Assembly: GCA_003532195.1 (NCBI GenBank)
Contig: DOFA01000266.1
Location: forward strand, 1 to 19,068
Direction: 5' to 3'
Length of the DNA stretch: 19,068 nt
Source: Clostridiales bacterium
GTDB lineage: Bacteria; Bacillota; Clostridia; Saccharofermentanales; UBA5734
A program made the position numbers and the translations under genes. Below the pieces are notes generated by a model. That model was given only the letters and a program-made list of their open reading frames with translations, made no database searches and was not told the DNA's origin. Every line of letters begins with the position of its first letter. Position 1 is the first letter of the stretch. Shown here piece after piece: positions 6,964 to 14,607 of the stretch.

Positions 6964-8094
6964 GTGAAAAATCTCAGCCTGCTGATCAAACCGGCATCCG
7001 GCAATTGCCAGATGCGCTGCCGGTACTGCTTTTACCGGAATGTCATCCAGTCCCGTGAAGTGGCCGATTACGGGCGGATGAGCCGGGAGACGCTGGAAAT
7101 ACTGGTGTCGCGCGCCCTGGCTGAAGCGGAGGAATCCTGCACATTCGCTTTTCAGGGCGGCGAACCGACCCTGGCCGGCCTGGATTTTTTCCGGTTTCTG
7201 ATCGATCTGCAAGAAAAATACCGCCGCCCGTCGGTAACCATTCACAATACCCTGCAGACCAACGGCTTGCTTCTCGATGACGATTGGTGTGATTTCCTGG
7301 CCCGGAATCGTTTTCTGGTCGGCCTGTCGCTGGACGGCGACAAAGACATCCACGACGCCAACCGCCTGGATTCGCAGGGCAAGGGAACTTATAACCGCGT
7401 CCTGCAGGCGGCTGGGCTCCTGGACCGGCATCGTGTGGAATTCAATATTTTGTGCGTAGTCACCCGCGAACTGGCCCGCCGCGCCCGGCGGATTTACCGG
7501 TCATTAACGGCGAACGGTTTCCGATATCTGCAATTCATCCCCTGCATCGATGACTTCGGTTCCCAGCCCGGATCCAGCTCGTTTTCCCTGACGGCCGACC
7601 GGTACGCGGAATTTCTCAAGAACCTTTTTGACGCGTGGTATCTCGATTTCCAGAGTGGCCGCATCATCAGCATCCGGCACTTCGACAACTGGATCCGGAT
7701 GCTGCAAGGGCAGCCGCCGGAATCCTGCGGCATGAGCGGCCGCTGCAGCTGCAGCGCCGTCGTCGAGGCGGACGGCAGTGTGTATCCCTGCGATTTTTAT
7801 GTGCTCGACCGCTGGCACCTGGGCAGCATCAGGGAACAGTCATTGACGGAAATGCTGACCGGCAGCCGGGCAACCCAATTCGTCGAGGATTCGCTGGCGA
7901 TCGCCGAAAAATGCCGGCAATGCCGCTATGCCAGTCTTTGCCGGGGCGGCTGCCGGCGCGACCGGGAACCGCTGGGCAATCCGGACGCCAGACCAGGAGG
8001 CTTGCCGAATGTTTATTGCTCGGCCTACGAGCAGTTTTTCGACTATGCCCTGGAGCGAATGACGCGGATAGCCGCCCGACTGCCCCAGCTGTAA
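6964..8094 (+). CDS. Anaerobic sulfatase-maturating enzyme (radical SAM / SPASM)
   Basis: 376 residues. The radical-SAM cluster motif CX3CX2C is C15, C19, C22, with GGEP at 65-68 contacting SAM. The SPASM domain has cysteines for two auxiliary [4Fe-4S] clusters: C255, C261, C276, C317, C320, C326, C330 and C352. C276-D277 (YPCDFYVLD) matches the segment holding the proposed catalytic Asp of the Clostridium perfringens enzyme, and the opening LSLLIKPASGNC is also typical. The enzyme oxidises an active-site Cys or Ser of sulfatases to formylglycine in the cytoplasm without oxygen. GTG start, with GGGAGG 5 bases upstream. It lies 76 bases after the fucosidase. No sulfatase gene is in this window. 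Other peptide-modifying SPASM enzymes are less likely given the close motif match. Confidence 0.9.
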   Translation: MKNLSLLIKPASGNCQMRCRYCFYRNVIQSREVADYGRMSRETLEILVSRALAEAEESCTFAFQGGEPTLAGLDFFRFLIDLQEKYRRPSVTIHNTLQTNGLLLDDDWCDFLARNRFLVGLSLDGDKDIHDANRLDSQGKGTYNRVLQAAGLLDRHRVEFNILCVVTRELARRARRIYRSLTANGFRYLQFIPCIDDFGSQPGSSSFSLTADRYAEFLKNLFDAWYLDFQSGRIISIRHFDNWIRMLQGQPPESCGMSGRCSCSAVVEADGSVYPCDFYVLDRWHLGSIREQSLTEMLTGSRATQFVEDSLAIAEKCRQCRYASLCRGGCRRDREPLGNPDARPGGLPNVYCSAYEQFFDYALERMTRIAARLPQL

Positions 8095-8109
8095 TAGCTG
8101 TAATAGCTG
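8087..8109. repeat. 9-bp tandem repeat over the stop codon
   Basis: AGCTGTAAT occurs two and a half times in tandem (8087-8109). In the reading frame of the upstream gene this places TAA, TAG, TAA and TAG at 8092, 8095, 8101 and 8104, four stops in a row. Confidence 0.85.
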
Positions 8110-8119
8110 CCCGGCTTAT

Positions 8120-8148
8120 TTGACAGAAGGGCCGGCGCCGATTAGAAT
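8120..8148 (+). promoter_or_regulatory. Promoter of the ilvB operon
   Basis: TTGACA (8120-8125), exactly 17 bases, then TAGAAT (8143-8148, five of six). The expected transcription start is near 8155, leaving a leader of only ~40 bases before the ilvB ATG. That is too short for a T-box or a leucine/valine leader-peptide attenuator. CCGGC (8111-8115) and GCCGG (8131-8135) form a short inverted repeat across the -35 that could be an operator. Confidence 0.7.
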
Positions 8149-8193
8149 GGAATTAATTTTTCGATTTTTTAAACCGGGAATGGGGGTGCCTGA

Positions 8194-9867
8194 ATGCCGA
8201 TCACGGGCGCGCAAGCTATTATCAAAGCCTTGGAACTGGAAGGGGTCGAAACGATCTTCGGCTATCCCGGCGCGGCCATCTGCCCTTTTTATGACGCGTT
8301 ATACGATTCCGGCATCAGGCACATCCTGAGCCGCAACGAACAGGGGGCCGCCCACGCGGCCAGCGGCTATGCCCGGGCCACAGGCCGGACCGGCGTTTGC
8401 GCCGTCACCTCGGGACCGGGATCGACCAACCTGATCACCGGCATTGCCACGGCCTATATGGATTCGATACCGCTGGTCGCCATCACCGGCCAAGTCACCT
8501 CGGACCTGATCGGCCATGACAGTTTTCAGGAAGCGGACACCACCGGCGCGACTTCGCCCTTCACCAAGCATAATTATCTGGTTAAATCTGCCGCGGAACT
8601 GCCGCGGATCCTTCGCGAGGCTTTTTATATCGCCTCGACCGGCCGGCCGGGGCCGGTCGTGATCGATATTCCCCAGGATGTGCAGGCCAGCCGGATCGAC
8701 TTCGCCTATCCGGAATCGGTGGACCTGCCGGGTTATCATCCGGACGCCTGCCTGAGCCGGGAAGACTTGGCGGCCTGCGCAGATCTGTTGCGGCAATCCC
8801 GCGCGCCGATCATCTGCGCCGGCGGCGGCATCATCTCCGGCAACGCCAGCGGCGAATTGATCCATCTGGCTGAGAAATTCCAGATCCCGGTAGTCACAAC
8901 CCTCATGGGCATTGGCGCTTTGCCGGCCAGGCACCCGCTGAATTTGGGCATTTTGGGATCACACGGCGTCTATGCGGCCAACTTCGCGCTCCTTCACGCC
9001 GACCTGATTCTGATCGTCGGCGCCCGCATTGGCAACCGCGCCATGGGGGCGGCTTCGGAAATTGCCCGGCGCGCCCGTGTCATTCATATTGACATCGACC
9101 CGGCCGAACTGGGAAAAAATATCCGGCCGCAGCTGCCGATTGTCGCCAATGCCAGGCAGGCTCTGGCTCTCTTAAGCGAGCTGGACCTGAGCGTCCGGTT
9201 TGACGAGTGGGCAACTAAAACCGGCCAGATCCGGCAGAGCCACAAGCTGTCCGGACTGCCGCCCCACCTGCCGCCCCGCCGGGATTCCTCTGTATTTCCG
9301 CCCTACATTCTGGAAACCCTGGCCGGCATTTGCGGCGAGCAGGCGATTATAACCACCGAAGTCGGCCAAAACCAGATCTGGGCGGCCAACCACTATCCGA
9401 TCCAGCTGCCGCGGACCTTCCTGTCCTCCGGCGGTATGGGCACGATGGGCTATGGCTTGCCAGCGGCGATCGGCGCCAAAATCGGCTGCCCGGACAAGCC
9501 GGTCATCGCGGTCAGCGGCGACGGCAGCCTGCAGATGTCCCTGCAGGAGCTGGGTACGATCCGCCATTACAATCTGGACGTGAAAATCCTGCTGTTTAAC
9601 AACCAGCGTCTCGGCATGGTACATGAAATGCAGAAGCAGAAATTCTGCGGCCGCTGCTGCCAGGTCTTCTTGGATCACAATCCGGATTTTAGCCTGCTGG
9701 CAGCCGCCTTTGGTATGGGGTACGGGAAACTGGAGGACAACCAGGCAGCGGAAGCCGGATTGCGGCAAATGATGGCCGCGGCAGGTCCGTTCTTGCTGGA
9801 ATGCACCGTTGATCCGGATGAGCCGACCCTATACTCCGGCAAAAACGAAAAGGATGGATCGCCATGA
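8194..9867 (+). CDS. ilvB: Acetolactate (acetohydroxyacid) synthase, large catalytic subunit
   Basis: 557 residues, a normal length. It contains three ThDP-enzyme domains. The N-terminal pyrimidine-binding domain has the catalytic glutamate E49 (SRNEQGAAH). A central domain spans about 190-335. The C-terminal pyrophosphate-binding domain has GDG at 442-444 and NN at 469-470. It condenses two pyruvates to 2-acetolactate (valine/leucine branch), or pyruvate with 2-oxobutyrate (isoleucine branch). The motif after NNQRLGMV reads HEMQ, so M479 stands where many enzymes have the Trp that shapes substrate preference and herbicide binding. Cysteines C485, C488 and C489 follow. The start ATG has GGGGGTG 6-8 bases upstream. 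The stop overlaps the ilvN start by 4 bases (ATGA), implying translational coupling and an anabolic, ilvN-regulated enzyme. ilvC and ilvD are not in the window. Confidence 0.93.
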   Translation: MPITGAQAIIKALELEGVETIFGYPGAAICPFYDALYDSGIRHILSRNEQGAAHAASGYARATGRTGVCAVTSGPGSTNLITGIATAYMDSIPLVAITGQVTSDLIGHDSFQEADTTGATSPFTKHNYLVKSAAELPRILREAFYIASTGRPGPVVIDIPQDVQASRIDFAYPESVDLPGYHPDACLSREDLAACADLLRQSRAPIICAGGGIISGNASGELIHLAEKFQIPVVTTLMGIGALPARHPLNLGILGSHGVYAANFALLHADLILIVGARIGNRAMGAASEIARRARVIHIDIDPAELGKNIRPQLPIVANARQALALLSELDLSVRFDEWATKTGQIRQSHKLSGLPPHLPPRRDSSVFPPYILETLAGICGEQAIITTEVGQNQIWAANHYPIQLPRTFLSSGGMGTMGYGLPAAIGAKIGCPDKPVIAVSGDGSLQMSLQELGTIRHYNLDVKILLFNNQRLGMVHEMQKQKFCGRCCQVFLDHNPDFSLLAAAFGMGYGKLEDNQAAEAGLRQMMAAAGPFLLECTVDPDEPTLYSGKNEKDGSP

Positions 9868-10388
9868 AAGAAATGCAGCATGTTCTGTCGGTCCTGGTCC
9901 AGAACCATCCGGGCATTCTGGCTAAAGTGGCCGGATTGTTCAGCCGCCGCGGCTTCAACATTGACAGCCTGGCTGTCGGCACTTCCGAGCGGCCAGGCAC
10001 TTCACGGATGACCATTGTTGTCAATGGCGACGACAATACGGTCGACCAGGTGGTCAGGCAGCTGGACAAGCTGATCGATGTCATCGAAATCCATACCTTG
10101 CAGCTTTCCGCAGCGGTCCAGCGCGAGCTGGTCATGGCCAAGGTTGGCTGCACGCCGCAGAATCGTTCAGAGATCATGGAAATAGCGGCGATCTTCCGGG
10201 CGAAAATTGTCGACATCTCGCTGACCAGCCTGACAATGGAGATTACCGGGCCAGCCAGCAAGATCAAAGCCTTTTTTGATGTTCTGCAACCCTATCCGCT
10301 GGAAAAAATGGTCCGGACCGGCCTGATCGCCCTGGAAAGGGATCAGGGCCAGCCGACGGAAGATATGGAAAGCGGGCCGGACCGATGA
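9864..10388 (+). CDS. ilvN: Acetolactate synthase, small regulatory subunit (ACT domain)
   Basis: 174 residues, slightly longer than the usual ~160-165 because of an acidic/polar tail after the conserved VRTGLIALERD (153-163). The N-terminal ACT domain (about 6-78) contains NHPGILAKVAGLFSRRGFNIDSL, the region that binds valine in feedback-inhibited enzymes. The C-terminal half (about 85-163) is the conserved domain that activates the catalytic subunit. It overlaps the genes on both sides by 4 bases (ATGA at 9864-9867 and at 10385-10388), so all three should be translated as a coupled unit in a fixed ratio. Confidence 0.93.
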   Translation: MKEMQHVLSVLVQNHPGILAKVAGLFSRRGFNIDSLAVGTSERPGTSRMTIVVNGDDNTVDQVVRQLDKLIDVIEIHTLQLSAAVQRELVMAKVGCTPQNRSEIMEIAAIFRAKIVDISLTSLTMEITGPASKIKAFFDVLQPYPLEKMVRTGLIALERDQGQPTEDMESGPDR

Positions 10389-11356
10389 TCTACTGGCTGA
10401 ACTCCAATATTGATTTACTCTGGCTGGCTGCCGGCGGCACAATCGCCACCCTGGTTCTGACCTTTCTTTTGCTCAGGCTCCTGGGCGCCAGACTGCCGCG
10501 CGACGCGGGCCGGGCCTTTGCCCACGAAGGAACCCTGTCAGCCGGTAAACCGCGCGGCGCCGGCCTGGTTTTCATTCTGGTCTTTATCGGCGTGACTTTG
10601 CTCAGCCAGCCCCTGAACCTGGAACGGTGGATCAATCTGGCCCTGATCCTGGCAGCCATGCTGACCGGATACTTTGACGACCGGGCCAGCCATCCCTGGG
10701 GCGACCTGAAAAAGGGCCTGCTCGATTTAATCTTGTCTTTGGGCGTGGCCTTGAATATCCTGTTGAGCCGCGGCAGCACCGTCAGTTTACCGTTCTGCCA
10801 GACATCCCTGACCCTGGCGCCGGCGCTATATGTTGTGCTGGCCGCGCTTCTGGTCTGGGTCTCGATCAATGTAACCAACATTACCGACGGCGTGGACGGA
10901 CTCAGCGGAACCCTGGTGCTGATTACTTTGGCCACCGTGTACCTGGTCGGTCAGTACCAGGCGGTACTGCCGGGCGAGAACCTGTGGATTTTCATCATGG
11001 CCGGCGTTCTGGCGGCTTATCTCTGGTTTAATGCCACGCCCAGCCAGATGATCATGGGCGACGCCGGTTCGCGCGCCCTGGGACTGTTTATCGGCATCAT
11101 CGTTTTACAAAGCGGCCAGCCACTCCTTTATATACCCGCGGCGGCCCTGCTGATCGCCGACGGCGGCGCGAGCCTGGTCAAAGTCTCCCTGCTCCGCTTC
11201 CTGAAAATCCATATCCTGAAAAATGTCCGGACGCCGCTGCACGACCATGTCCGGAAAAATCTCGGCTGGTCCAATACCCAGACCGTTTTTCGCTTTGCGT
11301 TAATTCAGATGGCGATATCCTTCGTTTTACTGGCGGGACTGTACCTGCTGGCCTGA
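10385..11356 (+). CDS. MraY-family phospho-sugar:undecaprenyl-phosphate transferase
   Basis: 323 residues with about ten hydrophobic segments, as in the PNPT superfamily (MraY/WecA/TagO). The catalytic and metal-binding motifs are intact: GYFDDR (D98, D99), NVTNITDGVDGLSG (N165, D168, D171), IMGDAGSRALG (D226) and the cytoplasmic histidine loop TPLHDHVRK (H286, H288). LHDHVRK resembles the HHH loop of MraY more than the corresponding WecA/TagO segment, so transfer of phospho-MurNAc-pentapeptide to undecaprenyl phosphate (lipid I synthesis) is the best guess, at the cytoplasmic membrane face. The usual TPTMGG segment reads KPRGAG (55-60), a departure from textbook MraY. The gene is the third of the ilvB-ilvN unit, joined by a 4-base overlap, and not in a cell-wall cluster. 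Its 3' end overlaps the convergent MalY-like gene by 30 bases. Confidence 0.78.
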   Translation: MIYWLNSNIDLLWLAAGGTIATLVLTFLLLRLLGARLPRDAGRAFAHEGTLSAGKPRGAGLVFILVFIGVTLLSQPLNLERWINLALILAAMLTGYFDDRASHPWGDLKKGLLDLILSLGVALNILLSRGSTVSLPFCQTSLTLAPALYVVLAALLVWVSINVTNITDGVDGLSGTLVLITLATVYLVGQYQAVLPGENLWIFIMAGVLAAYLWFNATPSQMIMGDAGSRALGLFIGIIVLQSGQPLLYIPAAALLIADGGASLVKVSLLRFLKIHILKNVRTPLHDHVRKNLGWSNTQTVFRFALIQMAISFVLLAGLYLLA

Positions 11357-12529
11357 TTCTGACCTGACCGCCCGCTCCAGCCGCTGCAGGCATTCCTGGA
11401 GGATTGATCGCGGACAGGCGATATTGATTCGTTGAAACCCGGCCCCTTCGCAGCCGAAAGCGGTCCCTTCGTTCAAGCCGATTTTAGCTTTCTCAGTCAG
11501 CATCGCTGACAGGTTCCTGGGGCTTAATCCCAGCTTCCGGCAATCCAGCCAGACGAGATAGGTGCCTTCCGGCAGGATAAATTCGATCTGCGGAATATGT
11601 TCGGCCAAGAAGTCTTTCAGGAAAAGAAGATTGCCGGCCAGGTACTTCAACAGCTGCTCCAGCCATTCTTCGCCGTGCCGATAGGCTGCCAGGGAGGCTG
11701 TGATCCCGAAAACATTGCCGGAATCCAGCCCCATGACCTGAAGCTGGTGGTGAAACCGGGCCATCAGCTGCGGGTTGGGGATGATGGCGGTCGAAGTGAT
11801 CAGGCCGGCCAGGCCGAAAGTTTTGCTGGCGGCCATACAGGTGATGGATTTTTGCTCAATCAACCGGGAGAGCGAGGCAGCCGGGAGATGCCGGCGGCCA
11901 GCGAAGACAATGTCGGCATGAATTTCATCGGAAACCAGAAGCACGTCATTTTCCAGGCACAAACGCCCCAAATGCAGCAATTCGTCTCGTTCCCAGACCC
12001 GGCCGACCGGATTGTGCGGGCTGCATAAAATCAGCATTTTCACGCCGGATTTCATCTGGCGCTCCATGTCGTCAAAATCCATAACATACCTGCCGCCTTC
12101 GATTTTCAAGGGATTGAGAACCGGCTGGCGGCCGTTTTCCCGAATGATGCTGCAAAAAGGCGGGTAGACCGGCGGCTGGATCATGATGCGGTCGCCGGGC
12201 TCCGTGAAAGCGATGACAGCCGTATACAAAGCCGGCACCACGCCCGGCGTATGGCAAAGCCATTCCGGCCGGACGGCCCAGCCGTGCCTTCGCTGCACCC
12301 AGTTGGCGAAGGCGGCGCGGAAAGACTCCGGCATGCTTTCCGTATAGCCATAAATACCCTGTTCATTGCGTAGGCGAATCGCCTCGGTCACTTCGCGGGG
12401 CGCCTGGAAATCCATGTCCGCGACCCACATTGGCAGCACTTCCGCACCTTGAAAGAAACGGTCGGCACAGTCCCATTTCACAGAATCGGTATTTTTCCGA
12501 TCGTAAATGATGTCAAAATTTTCGCGCAT
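11327..12529 (-). CDS. MalY/PatB-type PLP-dependent enzyme (cystathionine beta-lyase-like, fold-type I aminotransferase)
   Basis: 400 residues. K236 in MAASKTFGLAG (232-242) is the Schiff-base lysine, DEIHAD (201-206) supplies the Asp that pairs with the pyridine nitrogen, SPHNPVGRVW (170-179) is the cofactor and substrate loop, and R367 in FQRINIACPR is the expected carboxylate-binding arginine. The N-terminal MWVADMDFQAP and QGIYGYTE are typical of the MalY/PatB subgroup, which cleaves C-S bonds of cystathionine or cysteine conjugates; in E. coli MalY the protein also interferes with a sugar regulator. I chose ATG 12529 because the sequence MRENFDIIYDRK begins like family members; an in-frame TTG at 12538, directly after GGGGAA, is possible. 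It lies 21 bases behind the second permease gene and is probably part of that operon. The substrate is not predictable. Confidence 0.85.
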   Translation of the reverse strand: MRENFDIIYDRKNTDSVKWDCADRFFQGAEVLPMWVADMDFQAPREVTEAIRLRNEQGIYGYTESMPESFRAAFANWVQRRHGWAVRPEWLCHTPGVVPALYTAVIAFTEPGDRIMIQPPVYPPFCSIIRENGRQPVLNPLKIEGGRYVMDFDDMERQMKSGVKMLILCSPHNPVGRVWERDELLHLGRLCLENDVLLVSDEIHADIVFAGRRHLPAASLSRLIEQKSITCMAASKTFGLAGLITSTAIIPNPQLMARFHHQLQVMGLDSGNVFGITASLAAYRHGEEWLEQLLKYLAGNLLFLKDFLAEHIPQIEFILPEGTYLVWLDCRKLGLSPRNLSAMLTEKAKIGLNEGTAFGCEGAGFQRINIACPRSILQECLQRLERAVRSESGQQVQSRQ

Positions 12530-12550
12530 AAATTTCAATTTCCCCGGTGA

Positions 12551-13420
12551 TCAGGCTTTAACAGCGCCGATCAGGACTCCTTTGACGAAATATTTCTGCA
12601 GGAAGGGGTAGAGCAGGGCAATCGGGACAATTGTAACAATAACCATCGCCATTTTCAACTGCGGACCGATGTTGGATTCAGCCATCTGATCGCCTTCGCC
12701 GCTGCGCAGGGATTCGGTCGATTCAAAGAGGATTTCACGCAGGATGACCTGCATCGGCCATTTATCCCGGCTGTTCAGGTAGATCATCGGCGTAAAGTAG
12801 GCGTTCCAGTGGCCGACGGCATAAAACAGGCCGATCGTCGCGATGGCCGGCAAAGACAAGGGCAAAACAACCTTGAACAGGACGTAGGGCGCCGACGCGC
12901 CGTCGATGATGGCCGCCTCTTCCAGGCTGTCCGGTATATTCAGGAAAAAGCTGCGCAAGACCAGCATGTTGTAGGTGCTGATGCCGCCGGTCAGCATGAC
13001 GGACAAGTAAGAATCGACCAGCCCCAAATTACGCATCAGCATATAGGACGGTATCAAGCCGCCTTGAAAATACATCGTGAAGATGATCATATTGATGAAT
13101 AGTTTATAACCCTTGACTTTGGTCTTGGACAGGAAATAAGCGCACAAAATCGTCAGGACCAGGTTGATCGCGGTTCCGCCGAAGGTGATGATCAGGGTCG
13201 ACTTGTAGGAATCAAAGACATTGCCGTTCCAGAAGATCTGCCGATAGGAATCTAGCGTCACATGCCGCGGGAAAAGGGCAATTCCCTGTTTCAGGTAGTC
13301 CTGGTCGGTCATCAGCGAAATGCCGAGAATATAGATAAACGGGTAGATGGCCGACAGGCCGAATAAAAACAGGAACAGATAGTTGACGACATTGAAGCGG
13401 GACATTTTTTTTATGTTCAC
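12551..13420 (-). CDS. Carbohydrate ABC transporter permease, YtcP type (CUT1)
   Basis: 289 residues with six predicted membrane helices (first about 12-35, last about 257-276). The EAA loop that docks the ATPase is at about 167-191 (LEEAAIIDGASAPYVLFKVVLP). The C-terminus KYFVKGVLIGAVKA is typical of YtcP/LplC-like permeases, which import oligosaccharides in Bacillota together with an LplB-type partner and an LplA-type lipoprotein. GTG start at 13420 with AAGGAG 8 bases upstream; an internal ATG at codon 6 is the alternative. It lies 41 bases behind the partner permease. No ATPase gene follows; members of this family commonly use a shared MsmX-like ATPase encoded elsewhere. Confidence 0.92.
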   Translation of the reverse strand: MNIKKMSRFNVVNYLFLFLFGLSAIYPFIYILGISLMTDQDYLKQGIALFPRHVTLDSYRQIFWNGNVFDSYKSTLIITFGGTAINLVLTILCAYFLSKTKVKGYKLFINMIIFTMYFQGGLIPSYMLMRNLGLVDSYLSVMLTGGISTYNMLVLRSFFLNIPDSLEEAAIIDGASAPYVLFKVVLPLSLPAIATIGLFYAVGHWNAYFTPMIYLNSRDKWPMQVILREILFESTESLRSGEGDQMAESNIGPQLKMAMVIVTIVPIALLYPFLQKYFVKGVLIGAVKA

Positions 13421-13461
13421 GGCGGCGACTCCTTTACGTTTGCTCCGGCAAATCCTTAGTT

Positions 13462-14430
13462 TTAGAAGATGCCCTCACCCTTGATGGCTTTGGAAAGGCG
13501 GTTTGTACCCATGACCAGAACATAGCCCACAGCGGACTTGAACAGGCCTACGGCGGTGGAAAAGCTGTAGTCGCCCTGCTTCAGGCCGACTTTGTAAACG
13601 AACGTGTCGATGTTCTCGCCGACGCTGGCGACAAGCGGATTCAAGAGCACCAGGGTCTGCTCCATACCGGCGCTCAGGATGCTGCCAAGCTGCAAAATGA
13701 ACATGATCGAAACGGTGGTGGCGATGCCGGGCAAGGTGATATACCGCATCTGCTGCCAGCGGTTGGCGCCGTCGATCAGGGAAGCCTCGTAGGTTTGGGT
13801 GTCGACGCCGGTTATGGCGGCCAGGTAAATGATGGAGCTCATGCCGGCCTCTTTCCACATCGAGGACATGACCAGCATCGGCCGGAAATATTGCGGATTG
13901 GTCAGGATTTTCATCTTCTCCAGACCAAAGCTCTTCAAGATCATATTGAACAAGCCGTCGTTAACGGAGAAGAAACTGAGGATAATTGCGCCGACGATGA
14001 CCCAGGAGACGAAGTGCGGGAAATAGATGGCGGTCTGAACGATTTTCTTGAACCGGACGGCGCGGATTTCGTTGAGCAGCAGGGCAATGATGATCGGGAA
14101 AGGAAAACCGAAGACGATTTTTGAAAAGCTGATGATGACCGTGTTGCGCAAAGCTTCCAGGAACGGTTTCGAGCTGAAGGCCAGCCGGAAGTTTTTCAGC
14201 CCGATCCATTCGTTGCCGATGAAGGGCTTGCCGGGCATGTAATCCTGGAAAGCGATGGATATGCCGTAGATCGGTATGTACTGGAAGATGATATAGTACA
14301 GGAAAGGCAAAAGAAACAAGGCATACAGGAATTTGTTCTTCCAGACGTAAAAGAAAAAACTGTTTTTATGTTTCAGACTGTTTTTATGCTTCAGACTTTT
14401 CGATGGAACTGTCGTCGGCGCGGTCTTCAT
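13462..14430 (-). CDS. Carbohydrate ABC transporter permease, LplB type (CUT1)
   Basis: 322 residues with six predicted membrane helices starting at about 34-56 (LYALFLLPFLYYIIFQYIPI). The EAA loop is at about 214-236 (YEASLIDGANRWQQMRYITLP), and the C-terminus (VMGTNRLSKAIKGEGIF) is of the usual LplB type. It pairs with the YtcP-type permease to form the channel. The first ~25 residues are a basic, polar leader holding a duplicated KHKNSL unit. The start ATG has GGGAGG 8 bases upstream. It is the first gene of the leftward operon permease-permease-MalY-like, and its promoter shares an operator-like element with the binding-protein promoter at 17.9 kb. Confidence 0.92.
   Translation of the reverse strand: MKTAPTTVPSKSLKHKNSLKHKNSFFFYVWKNKFLYALFLLPFLYYIIFQYIPIYGISIAFQDYMPGKPFIGNEWIGLKNFRLAFSSKPFLEALRNTVIISFSKIVFGFPFPIIIALLLNEIRAVRFKKIVQTAIYFPHFVSWVIVGAIILSFFSVNDGLFNMILKSFGLEKMKILTNPQYFRPMLVMSSMWKEAGMSSIIYLAAITGVDTQTYEASLIDGANRWQQMRYITLPGIATTVSIMFILQLGSILSAGMEQTLVLLNPLVASVGENIDTFVYKVGLKQGDYSFSTAVGLFKSAVGYVLVMGTNRLSKAIKGEGIF
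14359..14394. repeat. In-frame 18-bp tandem duplication in the permease N-terminus
   Basis: ACTGTTTTTATGTTTCAG (14359-14376) is repeated at 14377-14394 with one change (17 of 18). On the coding strand each copy encodes six residues, giving SLKHKNSLKHKNS in the cytoplasmic leader before the first membrane helix. Confidence 0.9.
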
Positions 14431-14477
14431 GCATCATGCCTCCCGGAATGCCCTGCGGATTCTTTGAGCTCATTTTC

Positions 14478-14505
14478 ATTGTAAAGGCTCGGATGTAAAA
14501 CTCAA
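14478..14505 (-). promoter_or_regulatory. Promoter of the leftward permease operon
   Basis: Read on the minus strand: -35 TTGAGT (14505-14500), 16-base spacer, -10 TACAAT (14483-14478, five of six). This leaves a ~40-base leader before the permease ATG at 14430. The -35 overlaps the 12-base element shared with the binding-protein promoter. Confidence 0.65.
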
Positions 14506-14530
14506 GTTGCAGTTATATCGAAGCGTTACA
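14502..14530 (-). promoter_or_regulatory. Candidate AraC operator upstream of the permease operon
   Basis: On the minus strand ACTGCAACTTGA (14513-14502) is identical to 17929-17940. A related half-site TGTAAC (14530-14525) begins 19 bases before the TGCAAC core, and ATATAA lies between them, as at the other site. The downstream box covers the -35. Tandem half-sites about two turns apart next to -35 are typical of AraC-family activators. The adjacent sensor gene is the obvious candidate binder. Confidence 0.55.
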
Positions 14531-14578
14531 GATCTTTATCAATCCGCGCCAGTCCTTACCGCCGCAGGTAGGCGCGCG

Positions 14579-14607
14579 TTGTATCGCAAATTGGGCTATG
14601 CTATAAT
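14579..14607 (+). promoter_or_regulatory. Promoter of the membrane sensor/AraC regulator gene
   Basis: TTGTAT (14579-14584), 17 bases, then TATAAT (14602-14607) preceded by TG at 14599-14600, i.e. an extended -10 with full consensus. The expected transcription start is near 14614, which rules out a translation start upstream of that point. Confidence 0.75.

Noticed and set aside
8095..8193. T-box riboswitch or leader-peptide attenuator before ilvB
   Set aside because: The promoter at 8120-8148 leaves only ~40 leader bases, with no specifier loop, no T-box sequence and no leader reading frame rich in Leu/Val/Ile.
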